A stretch of 59,999 nt of DNA from Vreelandella hamiltonii (GTDB taxonomy: Bacteria > Pseudomonadota > Gammaproteobacteria > Pseudomonadales > Halomonadaceae), in the NCBI RefSeq assembly GCF_014651775.1, contig NZ_BMXN01000021.1, positions 1 through 59,999 of the forward strand. Reading direction: 5' to 3'. The notes below the pieces were generated by a model that saw only the letters and a program-made list of their open reading frames with translations, made no database searches and was not told the DNA's origin. Below are positions 27,405-36,570 of the stretch, in pieces. The number at the start of each line of letters is the position of its first letter. Positions within the stretch are counted from its first letter, which is position 1. A program made the translations under genes and the position numbers.

Positions 27405-29108
27405 ATGTCGCAAGTACGTGAATTTGATTATATCGTCATTGGCGCTGGCTCAGCAGGCAACGTGCTGGCCACGCGCCTGACCGAAGACAGCGATGTCAGC
27501 GTGCTGCTGCTGGAAGCAGGCGGCCCGGACTACCGCTTCGATTTTCGCACCCAGATGCCCGCCGCGCTGGCGTTTCCGCTACAGGGTAAACGCTACAACT
27601 GGGCGTTCGAAACCGACCCCGAACCGCATATGGACAACCGCCGCATGGAGTGCGGCCGAGGCAAGGGGCTGGGCGGGTCTTCCTTGATCAACGGCATGTG
27701 CTACATTCGCGGCAATGCCCTCGATTACGACCACTGGGCCAAGCAGCCCGGGCTCGAAGAGTGGGATTACCTGAGCTGCCTGCCCTACTTCAAGAAGTGC
27801 GAAAACCGTGACATCGGTGCCAATGAGTATCATGGCAGCGATGGCCCGGTGAGCATCACCACGCCCAAGGCGGATAACAACCCGCTGTACCGGACCTTCA
27901 TCGAAGCGGCCAAGCAGGCGGGCTACCCGGAAACCGAAGACGTCAACGGCTATCAGCAGGAAGGGTTTGGCCCCATGGACCGCTTCGTCACGCCCAAGGG
28001 GCGGCGCGCGTCCACGGCCCGTGGCTACCTGGACACCGCCAAACAGCGCAGCAACCTGACCATCGAAACCCATGCCGTTACGGACGTTATCGAGTTCGAG
28101 GGCAAGCGTGCCGTGGGCGTCCGCTACGAACGGAAGGGCCAACCCACGCAGGCCCGGGCACGTCGTGAAGTGCTGCTGTGTGGCGGTGCCATTGCTTCGC
28201 CGCAGATTCTGCAGCGTTCAGGGGTGGGCAACCCGGAGTGGCTGAAAGAGCTGGGCATCCCCGTGGTGCATGAACTGCCCGGCGTCGGCGAAAACCTCCA
28301 GGACCATCTGGAGATGTATATTCAGTACGAGTGCAAGGAGCCCATCTCCCTCTACCCGGCGCTGAAATGGTACAACCAGCTGAAGATTGGTGCCGAGTGG
28401 CTGTTCAAGGGAACCGGCATTGGGGCCAGCAACCAGTTCGAATCCTGCGGGTTCATCCGCACCAACGACGAGGAGGAGTGGCCCAACCTGCAATACCACT
28501 TCCTGCCCATCGCCATCAGCTACAACGGCAAAAGCGCGGTAGAGGCCCACGGCTTCCAGGCCCACGTCGGTTCCATGCGCTCCGAGAGCCGTGGCCGCAT
28601 CCGGCTGACTTCCAAAGACCCCCACGCCGCGCCCAGCATCCTGTTCAACTACATGGCCAAGGAAAAGGACTGGCAGGAGTTCCGCGATGCCATACGCCTG
28701 ACCCGCGAGATCATCGCCCAACCCGCCTTCGACGCCTACCGTGGGCGTGAAATTACCCCCGGCCCCGAGGTACAAAGCGATGCCGAGATGGACAGCTTCG
28801 TCAAGCAGCACGCCGAAACCGCCTACCACCCCTGCGGTAGCTGCCGGATGGGCGAAGACGCCATGGCCGTCACCGATGCCCAGGGCCGCGTGCACGGCCT
28901 GGAAGGGCTGCGAGTCGTGGATGCTTCGCTGTTCCCGGTGATTCCTACCGGTAACCTGAATGCGCCCACCCTCATGCTGGCCGAAAAGATCGCCGATCGC
29001 ATTCGCGGTCGCGAACCCCTGCCCCGCGCCCAGGTCGATTACTACATTGCCAATGGGGCACCTGCCAAAGGAGCGGTCGCCAAAGGAACGCCTGCCACAC
29101 AGGCCTGA
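27405..29108 (+). CDS. betA: Choline dehydrogenase
   Basis: A 567-residue membrane-associated GMC-family flavoenzyme that oxidises choline to betaine aldehyde and passes electrons to the respiratory chain. The FAD-binding motif [20 protein letters not shown] is at residues 7-26. The second GMC motif ([20 protein letters not shown]) follows near residue 84. The C-terminal domain holds the conserved [10 protein letters not shown]. The chain is about ten residues longer than E. coli BetA because of an Ala/Gly/Lys-rich tail ([17 protein letters not shown]). A terminator follows at 29140. Confidence 0.97.
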   Translation: MSQVREFDYIVIGAGSAGNVLATRLTEDSDVSVLLLEAGGPDYRFDFRTQMPAALAFPLQGKRYNWAFETDPEPHMDNRRMECGRGKGLGGSSLINGMCYIRGNALDYDHWAKQPGLEEWDYLSCLPYFKKCENRDIGANEYHGSDGPVSITTPKADNNPLYRTFIEAAKQAGYPETEDVNGYQQEGFGPMDRFVTPKGRRASTARGYLDTAKQRSNLTIETHAVTDVIEFEGKRAVGVRYERKGQPTQARARREVLLCGGAIASPQILQRSGVGNPEWLKELGIPVVHELPGVGENLQDHLEMYIQYECKEPISLYPALKWYNQLKIGAEWLFKGTGIGASNQFESCGFIRTNDEEEWPNLQYHFLPIAISYNGKSAVEAHGFQAHVGSMRSESRGRIRLTSKDPHAAPSILFNYMAKEKDWQEFRDAIRLTREIIAQPAFDAYRGREITPGPEVQSDAEMDSFVKQHAETAYHPCGSCRMGEDAMAVTDAQGRVHGLEGLRVVDASLFPVIPTGNLNAPTLMLAEKIADRIRGREPLPRAQVDYYIANGAPAKGAVAKGTPATQA

Positions 29109-29139
29109 CCCGACCTGCACTCGCTGATCCAGCAACCCG

Positions 29140-29168
29140 CGCCATGGCATTCGCCATGGCGTTTTTTT
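29140..29168 (+). terminator. Intrinsic terminator of betIBA
   Basis: CGCCATGGC and GCCATGGCG form a perfect stem with an ATTC loop, followed by a run of seven T. Confidence 0.9.
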
Positions 29169-29253
29169 ATGCCGCAACTGAGCTACAGTGAAGGGTATAA
29201 AGCGAACGTATAAGGCCGAAACGCTTGCACACTGCCAAGCGATTCTGCGAATA

Positions 29254-29271
29254 TTCAAACATACGTTTAAA
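29254..29271. promoter_or_regulatory. Candidate PsrA/FadR-type fatty-acid operator upstream of fadE
   Basis: TTCAAACATACGTTTAAA is an almost symmetrical element with the core AAAC-N4-GTTT, as in PsrA-type operators for beta-oxidation genes. It lies about 33 bp before the fadE start codon. Confidence 0.45.
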
Positions 29272-29304
29272 TACCTTCAAGACCACCCACCTATGGAGAA
29301 CCCC

Positions 29305-31791
29305 ATGCTCACCCTACTACTCATCGTGCTGGCCGTGGCTGGCCTGCTGGTGGTGATGCGCCGCGAGGCAGGCGCACCTCCTGCCCTGGCCCTGCTGGGC
29401 GTACTGGGCCTGGTCGGCATCGTGCTGGGCGCCCCCGTAACGGGCACTCTGCTGCTGATCGGCGCATTGGCTGTGGCCGTGGCCGGTTTGCCCGCCCTGC
29501 GTCGCCTCTGGTTGACCCCACGCATCTTTGCAACCTTCAAGAAAGTGGCCCCCAAGGTGTCTGCCACCGAACGCACCGCGCTGGAAGCGGGCAGCGTCTC
29601 CTGGGATGGAGAGCTGTTTTCCGGCAAGCCCCAGTGGCAGTCGCTGCTGGATTTCAAGGATGACGGCCTGAGCGAAGAAGAGCAGGCCTTTCTGGATGTG
29701 CAGTGCGCCAAGGCGGCAGGCATGTGCAACGCCTGGGACATCGCCAAGGAGCGTGCCGACCTGCCCCAGCAACTGTGGGATTACCTGAAACAGGAAGGCT
29801 TCTTCGGCATGATCATCCCGAAGGAGTATGGTGGTCTGGGCTTCTCTGCCAAGGCGCAATCCATGGTACTGCAGAAGCTTTCCGCCAACGAAACGCTGAT
29901 GGTGACCGTCGGTGTCCCCAACTCCCTGGGCCCCGGCGAGCTGCTGCTCAAGTACGGCACCCAGGCACAGAAGGATCACTACCTGCCTCGCCTGGCCGAT
30001 GGCCGTGAAATCCCCTGTTTTGGCCTGACCGGCCCCCGCGCAGGCTCCGACGCCACCTCGCTGCCGGATACCGGCGTGGTCTGCAAGCAGGTCATCGATG
30101 GCCAGGAAGTGGTCGGGGTGCGCCTCAATTTCGAGAAACGCTGGATCACCCTGGCGCCGATTGCCACTGTAGTGGGCTTGGCATTCCGCCTGTTCGACCC
30201 GGAAAAGCTGCTGGGCGACGAAGAAGACCGTGGCATTACGCTGGCCTTGATCCCGCGTGACACGCAGGGCATGGAGATTGGCCGCCGCCACCACCCCATC
30301 GGCAGCCCCTTCATGAATGGCCCGATCAAGGGCAAGGACGTGTTCGTACCGCTGGACACCATCATCGGCGGCCCGGACATGATCGGTCAGGGCTGGCGGA
30401 TGCTGGTGGAGTGCCTGTCGATTGGCCGCTGCATCACGCTGCCTTCGGGCGCTACTGGTACCGCCCGCTATGCGCTGGGCTGGAGCGGCGGCTTTACACG
30501 GGTACGTCGTCAGTTCAACGTGCCGGTTGCCGAAATGGAAGGCGTACAGGAGCCGCTGGCTCGCATGGCCTCGCTGGCCTACATCTCTGCCGCCACGGTA
30601 TACCAGACCGCCAACCTGATCGACCACGGCGAAAAGCCCGCCGTCCCCTCGGCCATTCTGAAAAGCCAGCTGACCGAGTTCCAGCGCGTGCTGCTCAGCG
30701 ATGCCATGGACGTTCACGGCGGCAAGGCCGTGACCCTCGGCCCACGCAACTACCTGGGCATCGGCTATAGCGCCAACCCCGTCGCGATCACCGTGGAAGG
30801 GGCCAACATCATGACCCGCAACCTGATGATCTTTGGTCAGGGCGCCATCCGCTGCCACCCCTACGTGCTTGAGGAGCTGGCCGCCAAGGATGCCAACGAC
30901 GCAAAAGCATTCGACAAGGCGTTCTTTGGTCATGCGGGCCTGATTTTCGGCAACGCGGCCCGCGCCTTCACGCAGGGCCTCGGCCTCGGCAAGCCCAGCG
31001 TACCGTTCAGCGGCCCGGCCGTTGGCTACGCGCAGGACATCGCGCGCCTGTCAGCCGGCTTTGGCCTCTGCGCCGACGCCGCCATGGCCAGCCTGGGCTC
31101 CACGCTGAAGAAGCGCGAAATGCTCTCGGCACGACTGGGCGACATTCTCTCCAACCTCTATCTGGCGTCCATGGTGCTCAAGCAGTGGCACACCGGCAAC
31201 AAGGTAGAAGGCGAAGAAGCGCTGCTGCACTACAGCCTGCAGTTCCTGCTCAACCGCGCTGAACAGGCGTTTGTCGAGATCTTCGACAACCTGCCCAACC
31301 GCGCCCTGGGCAAGGTGCTGAAAGTGGTCGTCATGCCGACGGGCCGCCGCTGGAACAAGCCCCATGACGACCTGGCCCGCGACATCGCTCATCGCGCCTC
31401 TACCCAGAGTGCCCTGCGCAGCAAGCTGCTGAGCAACACCTGGGACAAGGATGACGGCGCCGAGCGCAATCCGCTGGCCCGCTACAATGCCCTTCTGCAA
31501 GAGTACGAGCGCGCCGAGGCCATCTACCGTACGGTGAACAAGGCCTATGCCAAGGGCGAGCTGCCGCAAACGGCGCTCCACCCGGAAGCACGTGTGGAAG
31601 CCGCGCTGGAGAAAGGGCTGATCAACGAGGAAGACGCCACGTTCATGCGCACCTTCGAGGCCGAAGTGCTCGAAATGCTCACCGTGGATGACTTCGCCTA
31701 CGATGCCTTTGCCAACGACAAGGCGACGCTGATCGACCACAACGCGGCGCCTGCCAAGGCCACGCCGCAAGCAGAAACCAGCGTCAAGTAA
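29305..31791 (+). CDS. fadE: Acyl-CoA dehydrogenase FadE
   Basis: An 828-residue membrane-associated acyl-CoA dehydrogenase catalysing the first oxidation of fatty-acyl-CoA. Two to three hydrophobic segments in the first 75 residues (for example TLLLIVLAVAGLLVVM) anchor it. The FAD-binding acyl-CoA dehydrogenase core follows (FGMIIPKEYGGLGFSAKAQS; PCFGLTGPRAGSDA; VHGGKAVTLGPRNYLG), then the long C-terminal domain found only in FadE. The ATG at 29305 is preceded by GGAG, whereas the longer open frame has no such site. The length is close to that of E. coli FadE (814). Confidence 0.95.
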   Translation: MLTLLLIVLAVAGLLVVMRREAGAPPALALLGVLGLVGIVLGAPVTGTLLLIGALAVAVAGLPALRRLWLTPRIFATFKKVAPKVSATERTALEAGSVSWDGELFSGKPQWQSLLDFKDDGLSEEEQAFLDVQCAKAAGMCNAWDIAKERADLPQQLWDYLKQEGFFGMIIPKEYGGLGFSAKAQSMVLQKLSANETLMVTVGVPNSLGPGELLLKYGTQAQKDHYLPRLADGREIPCFGLTGPRAGSDATSLPDTGVVCKQVIDGQEVVGVRLNFEKRWITLAPIATVVGLAFRLFDPEKLLGDEEDRGITLALIPRDTQGMEIGRRHHPIGSPFMNGPIKGKDVFVPLDTIIGGPDMIGQGWRMLVECLSIGRCITLPSGATGTARYALGWSGGFTRVRRQFNVPVAEMEGVQEPLARMASLAYISAATVYQTANLIDHGEKPAVPSAILKSQLTEFQRVLLSDAMDVHGGKAVTLGPRNYLGIGYSANPVAITVEGANIMTRNLMIFGQGAIRCHPYVLEELAAKDANDAKAFDKAFFGHAGLIFGNAARAFTQGLGLGKPSVPFSGPAVGYAQDIARLSAGFGLCADAAMASLGSTLKKREMLSARLGDILSNLYLASMVLKQWHTGNKVEGEEALLHYSLQFLLNRAEQAFVEIFDNLPNRALGKVLKVVVMPTGRRWNKPHDDLARDIAHRASTQSALRSKLLSNTWDKDDGAERNPLARYNALLQEYERAEAIYRTVNKAYAKGELPQTALHPEARVEAALEKGLINEEDATFMRTFEAEVLEMLTVDDFAYDAFANDKATLIDHNAAPAKATPQAETSVK

Positions 31792-31814
31792 ACAACGACG
31801 CTTGAGCGTGAATG

Positions 31815-31842
31815 AAACCGGCCTGACACAGGCCGGTTTTTT
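31815..31842 (+). terminator. Intrinsic terminator of fadE
   Basis: AAACCGGCCTG and CAGGCCGGTTT flank a 3-nt loop and run into six T. Confidence 0.92.
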
Positions 31843-32230
31843 CGTTTATTGCCTTCCAGAGTTCAAAAACGAAACGTACAGCGCCATTTTGCTTTCCTTT
31901 GGCACCGCCCCGCCTTCTGCTCCCCCTCCTCTCCCTTCCCACACCCACAGCGCATATATTGTGATGGGCTCTCTACGCCTAAAAGCGAATATATGAGCAC
32001 CCAAAAAAGCGTTGCACGTTCGAAAATGATCAACTAGCCTTTCGTTAATGAAAATATCGCCTTGGTCGGTGGCCTAGAACAATAGAAAAACGGAGAACAA
32101 GCTGCTCGACCGATCTGCCCGCGCGATAGACACACTCGTTTTCGCACTACCTGTTCATGACAACAGCTATAACAACACGCATAGCAATATCCATAGCAAT
32201 ATTCATAACAACGACGCTAACGAGATCGGC
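31843..32230. other. Leader and control region of the glycerol ABC operon
   Basis: No gene is visible in this 388-bp stretch. A possible promoter is TTGCAC near 32012 with TAGCCT 17 bp later. TTTCGTTAATGAAA near 32040 resembles a DeoR-type site and could bind GlpR. A tandem 12-bp repeat fills the last part. Confidence 0.4.
32168..32215 (+). repeat. 12-bp tandem repeat, four copies, in the glpS leader
   Basis: Consecutive units are TATAACAACACG, CATAGCAATATC, CATAGCAATATT and CATAACAACGAC. The array ends 15 bp before the glpS start codon, so it lies in the mRNA leader. It is A-rich and unstructured and is out of frame with glpS. Confidence 0.8.
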
Positions 32231-33331
32231 ATGTCCTTACATCTGCAAAACATCGACCACGTCGTCGGCGGTGACCCTCATATCACGGGGGTCGATCTGG
32301 CGCTGGAACCGGGCTCTTTCAACGTGCTGCTGGGCAGGACCCTGGCAGGCAAGACCACGCTGATGCGCTTGATGGCCGGCCTGGAACAACCCACCCGCGG
32401 GCGCATTTACATGGATGGCAAGGATGTCACCGGCGTTTCGGTACGCAAGCGCAACGTTTCCATGGTGTACCAACAGTTCATCAACTACCCCAGCCTGACG
32501 GTGCGCGACAACATCGCCTCACCGCTGAAGCTGGCCAAGACGCCCCCCCAGGAGATCAAACGGCGGGTCGAAAGCATTGCGGAAATGTTACATATCGAGC
32601 ATTTGCTGGAGCGCTACCCCCAGGAGCTTTCCGGGGGTCAGCAGCAGCGCACCGCCATGGGCCGTGCGCTGGTCAAGGATGCCGACCTGATCCTGTTCGA
32701 CGAGCCACTCGTCAACCTCGACTACAAGCTGCGTGAAGAGCTGCGCGACGAACTGCGCGAGCTGTTCAAGGCGCGCAACTGCATTGCCGTGTACGCCACC
32801 ACCGAGCCCAATGAAGCGCTGGCCCTGGGCGGCAACACCGCCGTGCTGCACGAAGGGCGCCTGTTGCAGTATGGCCCCACCGAACGAGTCTATCGGCAGC
32901 CCAATGGCCGTCACACTGCCGAGATGTTCTCGGAGCCACCCATCAACATCGTGCCCGGGAAGCTGACCAGCGCCGATATCACCTTCGATCAATCCCTGCA
33001 CTTTCCCTGCGACCCAGACCTGCAACGGCTGCCCGCCGGCGACTACGACTTCGGCGTGCGCGCGTCGCACATTACCCTGGAGCGGCGCTCGGCCAACGAT
33101 CTGGCGCTGGACGTTCGTGTGGACGTGGCCGAAATCAGCGGTTCGGAAACCTTCCTGCACGTTCACCACGAGCGCTTCCCTCTGGTGCTGCACCTGGCGG
33201 GCATTCACGAGTTCAATGTCAACGACGCCATCCAGGTCTTTTTCCCGACCCACCAGCTGTATGCCTTCGACAAGCAAGGCAATACGGTGCACGTTCCCGC
33301 ATCGGCCCAGGGAGGTGTGACCCATGGCTGA
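32231..33331 (+). CDS. glpS: Glycerol ABC transporter, ATP-binding protein GlpS
   Basis: A 366-residue ATPase of the sugar-type ABC importers with a C-terminal regulatory OB-fold domain. Walker A GRTLAGKT is at residues 35-42, the Q-loop is in MVYQQFINYP, the signature LSGGQ at 133-137, and Walker B is LILFDEPLVNLD. The H-loop His is missing: the expected VTHD reads ATTE, with Thr191 in place of His. It pairs with GlpT, whose defects are complementary. Gene order matches the glpSTPQUV glycerol importer described in Rhizobium. Its end overlaps glpT by 8 bp. Confidence 0.9.
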   Translation: MSLHLQNIDHVVGGDPHITGVDLALEPGSFNVLLGRTLAGKTTLMRLMAGLEQPTRGRIYMDGKDVTGVSVRKRNVSMVYQQFINYPSLTVRDNIASPLKLAKTPPQEIKRRVESIAEMLHIEHLLERYPQELSGGQQQRTAMGRALVKDADLILFDEPLVNLDYKLREELRDELRELFKARNCIAVYATTEPNEALALGGNTAVLHEGRLLQYGPTERVYRQPNGRHTAEMFSEPPINIVPGKLTSADITFDQSLHFPCDPDLQRLPAGDYDFGVRASHITLERRSANDLALDVRVDVAEISGSETFLHVHHERFPLVLHLAGIHEFNVNDAIQVFFPTHQLYAFDKQGNTVHVPASAQGGVTHG

Positions 33332-34427
33332 AATCACGCTACAGGGGCTCGCCCATAGCTATACGAAACAACCTTCCGGCCCTGAGGATTACGCCATACG
33401 CCAGATGGATCACGTGTGGCACCAGGGGGGCGCTTACGCCCTGCTTGGCCCTTCCGGCTGTGGCAAGTCCACCTTGCTGAACATCATTTCCGGGCTGCTG
33501 GAACCTTCCGAAGGTGCCGTGCTGTTCGATGGACAACGGGTCAATGAGCTGCCTCCTGAAGAGCGCAACATTGCCCAAGTGTTTCAGTTCCCGGTGATCT
33601 ACGACACCATGACGGTGTACGACAACCTGGCCTTTCCGCTACGCAACATGAACACCCCCGAATATCGGGTAGACCCCAAAGTGCGAGAAGTCGCCGATAT
33701 TCTCGATCTGACGCCGCTGCTGTCCCGCAAGGCCAAAAACCTCACTGCTGACGAAAAGCAGAAAGTTTCCATGGGCCGCGGGCTGGTACGCGATGACGTC
33801 TCTGCGATTCTGTTCGATGAACCGCTCACAGTCATCGACCCGCAGCTGAAGTGGAAACTGCGCCGCAAGCTCAAGGAAATCCACGAGCGCTTCAACATCA
33901 CCATGATCTACGTCACCCACGATCAGTTGGAGGCGTCCACCTTCGCCGACAAGATCGCCGTGATGTACGACGGCCAGGTGGTTCAATTCGGTACACCCCG
34001 GGAGCTGTTCGAAACGCCCGCCCATACGTTCGTGGGCTACTTCATCGGCAGCCCCGGCATGAACTTCATGTCGGTGACTCACCACAACGATCAGGTGCTG
34101 TTTGGCGAGCAGCTCATGCCGGTGAGCCCCGCGCTTCGCGCGCAGATTGCAGCCGCCCCTTCCAGCAACGTCAAACTGGGCATTCGGCCGGAGTTCATCA
34201 GTGTCAGCAACACTCCGGTCGCAAACTCGCTGCCCATCGACGTGCTGAACATTCAGGACCTGGGCACCTACTCCCTGCTGAGTTTTGCCCTCAACGGCGA
34301 GCACTTCAAGGCGCGGCTGCCCGAAGGTCATGCCGTGACAGGTGACAAGGCACACGCGCTATTACCTCAAGCGCATATGGGCCTGTACGTAGACGAATAC
34401 CGGGTGGAGATCGGCCATGAACAATAA
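33324..34427 (+). CDS. glpT: Glycerol ABC transporter, ATP-binding protein GlpT
   Basis: A 367-residue ABC ATPase, the second nucleotide-binding subunit. Walker A GPSGCGKS is at residues 42-49, Walker B is ILFDEPLTVIDP, and the H-loop His199 is present in YVTHDQLEA. The signature is degenerate: LTADE at residues 140-144 instead of LSGGQ. The C-terminal domain (LGIRPEFISV) is the usual regulatory OB-fold. This is the ABC protein named glpT in rhizobia, not the E. coli glycerol-3-phosphate antiporter of that name. It overlaps glpP by 11 bp. Confidence 0.9.
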   Translation: MAEITLQGLAHSYTKQPSGPEDYAIRQMDHVWHQGGAYALLGPSGCGKSTLLNIISGLLEPSEGAVLFDGQRVNELPPEERNIAQVFQFPVIYDTMTVYDNLAFPLRNMNTPEYRVDPKVREVADILDLTPLLSRKAKNLTADEKQKVSMGRGLVRDDVSAILFDEPLTVIDPQLKWKLRRKLKEIHERFNITMIYVTHDQLEASTFADKIAVMYDGQVVQFGTPRELFETPAHTFVGYFIGSPGMNFMSVTHHNDQVLFGEQLMPVSPALRAQIAAAPSSNVKLGIRPEFISVSNTPVANSLPIDVLNIQDLGTYSLLSFALNGEHFKARLPEGHAVTGDKAHALLPQAHMGLYVDEYRVEIGHEQ

Positions 34428-35304
34428 AGTCTATAACAACCGTGCCTGGCTGCTGGTGTTGCCGATGCTGGTGCTGGTGGCGTTTTCCGCCATCATCCCG
34501 CTGATGACCGTGGTCAACTATTCTGTGCAGGACGTGCTGGGCCCCAATGCGCGCTTCTTCACCGGCACCGAATGGTTTGAAAGCATCCTCAACGACTCGG
34601 CGCTGCGGGCAGCTTTCGTGCGCCAGATTCTGTTTTCTCTGACCATCCTGGCCATTCAGGTGCCCTTGGGCATCGGGATTGCGCTGATCATGCCCAAGCG
34701 CGGCTGGCAGGCGTCGGCGGTACTGATACTGATCACGCTACCGCTGCTGATCCCATGGAACGTGGTGGGCAGCATCTGGCAGATCTTCACCCGGGGCGAC
34801 ATCGGCCTGATGGGCTGGGGCCTGCGTGAGCTGGGCTTGAACTACAACATTACCCGCAACGCCAGTGATGCCTGGGCCACCATCATTCTGATGGATGTGT
34901 GGCACTGGACACCGCTGGTGGCCATGCTCTGCTACAGCGGCCTGCGCTCGATCCCGGAAGCCTACTATCAGGCGGCCCGTATCGACCGCGCTTCCAAATG
35001 GGCCATCTTCCGCTATATCCAGCTGCCCAAATTGACCAACGTGCTGGTGATCGCGGTGCTGCTGCGCTTCATGCATTCGTTCATGATCTATGCCGAACCC
35101 TTCGTGCTGACTGGTGGTGGCCCAGGCAGCTCGACCACCTTCCTGAGCCAGTCGCTGGCCACCATGGCCATTGGCCAGCAGGACCTTGGACCATCGGCGG
35201 CCTTTTCGATCATCTACTTCCTGGTGATCCTGCTGGTGAGCTGGGTGTTCTACACCACCATCATGCACATGCAAAAAGACAAGAACACCCAAGGGGGGGC
35301 ATGA
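34417..35304 (+). CDS. glpP: Glycerol ABC transporter, permease GlpP
   Basis: A 295-residue permease with six hydrophobic helices. The conserved cytoplasmic EAA loop reads EAYYQAARIDRASKWAIFRY, near residue 190, and docks with the ATPases. It forms the channel as a heterodimer with the next gene's product. The start lies inside the end of glpT. Confidence 0.9.
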   Translation: MNNKVYNNRAWLLVLPMLVLVAFSAIIPLMTVVNYSVQDVLGPNARFFTGTEWFESILNDSALRAAFVRQILFSLTILAIQVPLGIGIALIMPKRGWQASAVLILITLPLLIPWNVVGSIWQIFTRGDIGLMGWGLRELGLNYNITRNASDAWATIILMDVWHWTPLVAMLCYSGLRSIPEAYYQAARIDRASKWAIFRYIQLPKLTNVLVIAVLLRFMHSFMIYAEPFVLTGGGPGSSTTFLSQSLATMAIGQQDLGPSAAFSIIYFLVILLVSWVFYTTIMHMQKDKNTQGGA

Positions 35305-35305
35305 C

Positions 35306-36199
35306 ATGTACCGTCTGGACAATGCCCAGCAGGGCGAGAAATTCAATACCATCTTCAGCCGCACCACCCCGGCACAGCGCCGTCGTCGCAACGCTCGCAG
35401 CCGCTGGCGCTCGCGCTTGCTGCTGGGCCTGTATCTGTTCCTGATGATCCTGCCCATCTACTGGCTGATCAACATGTCGCTGCAGACCAACAGCGAAATC
35501 CTCGGCTCGATGACCCTGTGGCCACAGAATCTGACGTTCGATAACTACCTGCGGATTTTCAACAATCCCAGCTGGTACATGGGCTACGTCAATTCGATGG
35601 CCTATGTGTCGCTGAACATGCTGATCACCATCTGCGTGGCACTACCGGCCGCCTACGCGTTCAGCCGCTATCGTTTCATCGGTGACAAGCACCTGTTCTT
35701 CTGGCTGCTTACCAACCTGATGGCACCACCCGCGGTGTTTTTGCTGCCCTACTTTCAGCTCTACTACTCGGTAGGCCTGTTCGACACCCACATTGCCGTC
35801 GCGCTGGCCCACTGTCTGTTCAACATCCCGCTGGCCATCTGGATTCTGGAAGGCTTCATGAGCAGCGTCCCCAAGGAGATCGACGAAACGGCCTACATCG
35901 ATGGCTACAGTTTTCCGCGCTTCTTCGTGACCATTTTCCTGCCGATGATTCGTTCGGGCATCGGCGTGACGCTGTTTTTCCTGTTCATGTTCTCCTGGGT
36001 AGAGCTGCTGCTGGCCCGCACCTTGACCGCCACGGATGCTCAGCCAATCGGCATGATCATGACTCGTACGTCCACCGCATCGGGCATCGATTGGGGCACC
36101 CTGGCCGCGGCCGGCGTGCTGACCATCGTGCCGGGCATTCTGGTGGTCTATTTCGTCCGTAAACATATCGCCAAGGGCTTTGCCCTGGGTCGCACCTGA
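35306..36199 (+). CDS. glpQ: Glycerol ABC transporter, permease GlpQ
   Basis: A 297-residue permease with six hydrophobic helices after a basic N-terminus (TPAQRRRRNARSRWRSR). Its EAA loop, VPKEIDETAYIDGYSFPRFF, is near residue 190. It starts one base after the glpP stop codon. The name follows the rhizobial glycerol system and should not be confused with the glycerophosphodiesterase also called GlpQ. Confidence 0.9.
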   Translation: MYRLDNAQQGEKFNTIFSRTTPAQRRRRNARSRWRSRLLLGLYLFLMILPIYWLINMSLQTNSEILGSMTLWPQNLTFDNYLRIFNNPSWYMGYVNSMAYVSLNMLITICVALPAAYAFSRYRFIGDKHLFFWLLTNLMAPPAVFLLPYFQLYYSVGLFDTHIAVALAHCLFNIPLAIWILEGFMSSVPKEIDETAYIDGYSFPRFFVTIFLPMIRSGIGVTLFFLFMFSWVELLLARTLTATDAQPIGMIMTRTSTASGIDWGTLAAAGVLTIVPGILVVYFVRKHIAKGFALGRT

Positions 36200-36212
36200 A
36201 GGAGCAACGGCC

Positions 36213-36485
36213 ATGTCCTGGATGGTATGGACCACCCCTACTGCCATTTTCTTTTCATCGATCGCTGCCATGCTGGCGGGGATGACCCTGTGGGAGATTC
36301 TCTCGCCCACCATCGAACGCAAGGGCTTTCTCCCCATCAGCACCACGCGGGGCGACCGGCTGTTCATCGGCCTGCTGTCGGCAGCGTTCATTCACCTGGG
36401 CGTGATTGGCTTCACCACGCTCTCGATCTGGATTGCACTGGCACTATCAGCGGTTTGGCTGCTGGTGTTGATGCGCTGGGGCTGA
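36213..36485 (+). CDS. glpU: Small membrane protein of the glycerol ABC system (GlpU, DUF2160)
   Basis: A 90-residue protein with three hydrophobic segments (AIFFSSIAAMLAGMTLWEIL; LFIGLLSAAFIHLGVIGF; LSIWIALALSAVWLLVLM). It corresponds to the DUF2160 protein GlpU, consistently found between permease and binding-protein genes of this importer family. Its role is unknown; it may help assemble the permease. GAAGGAGC precedes the ATG at 36213, and the longer frame from 36180 has no such site. Confidence 0.85.
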   Translation: MSWMVWTTPTAIFFSSIAAMLAGMTLWEILSPTIERKGFLPISTTRGDRLFIGLLSAAFIHLGVIGFTTLSIWIALALSAVWLLVLMRWG

Positions 36486-36570
36486 GCGCCTACTGGGCGG
36501 TCTCGGCGTACTACCGCGGTACCAAGGATGCTTACGTTATCAGGGAAGAGCACAACAAAACGAGGTCAAC

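Noticed and set aside
29317..30933. 538-aa minus-strand frame inside fadE
   Set aside because: Shadow of a high-GC gene. The translation is low-complexity, rich in Gln, Gly and His, with no family motif.
32168..32215. The 12-bp repeats as part of a short coding sequence starting at 32157
   Set aside because: The frame has no ribosome binding site, is repetitive (Ile/Thr-rich), and runs into glpS in another frame.
33324..35304. glpT and glpP as the E. coli-type glycerol-3-phosphate antiporter and its partners
   Set aside because: The proteins are an ABC ATPase and an ABC permease. The shared names come from the rhizobial ABC glycerol system.
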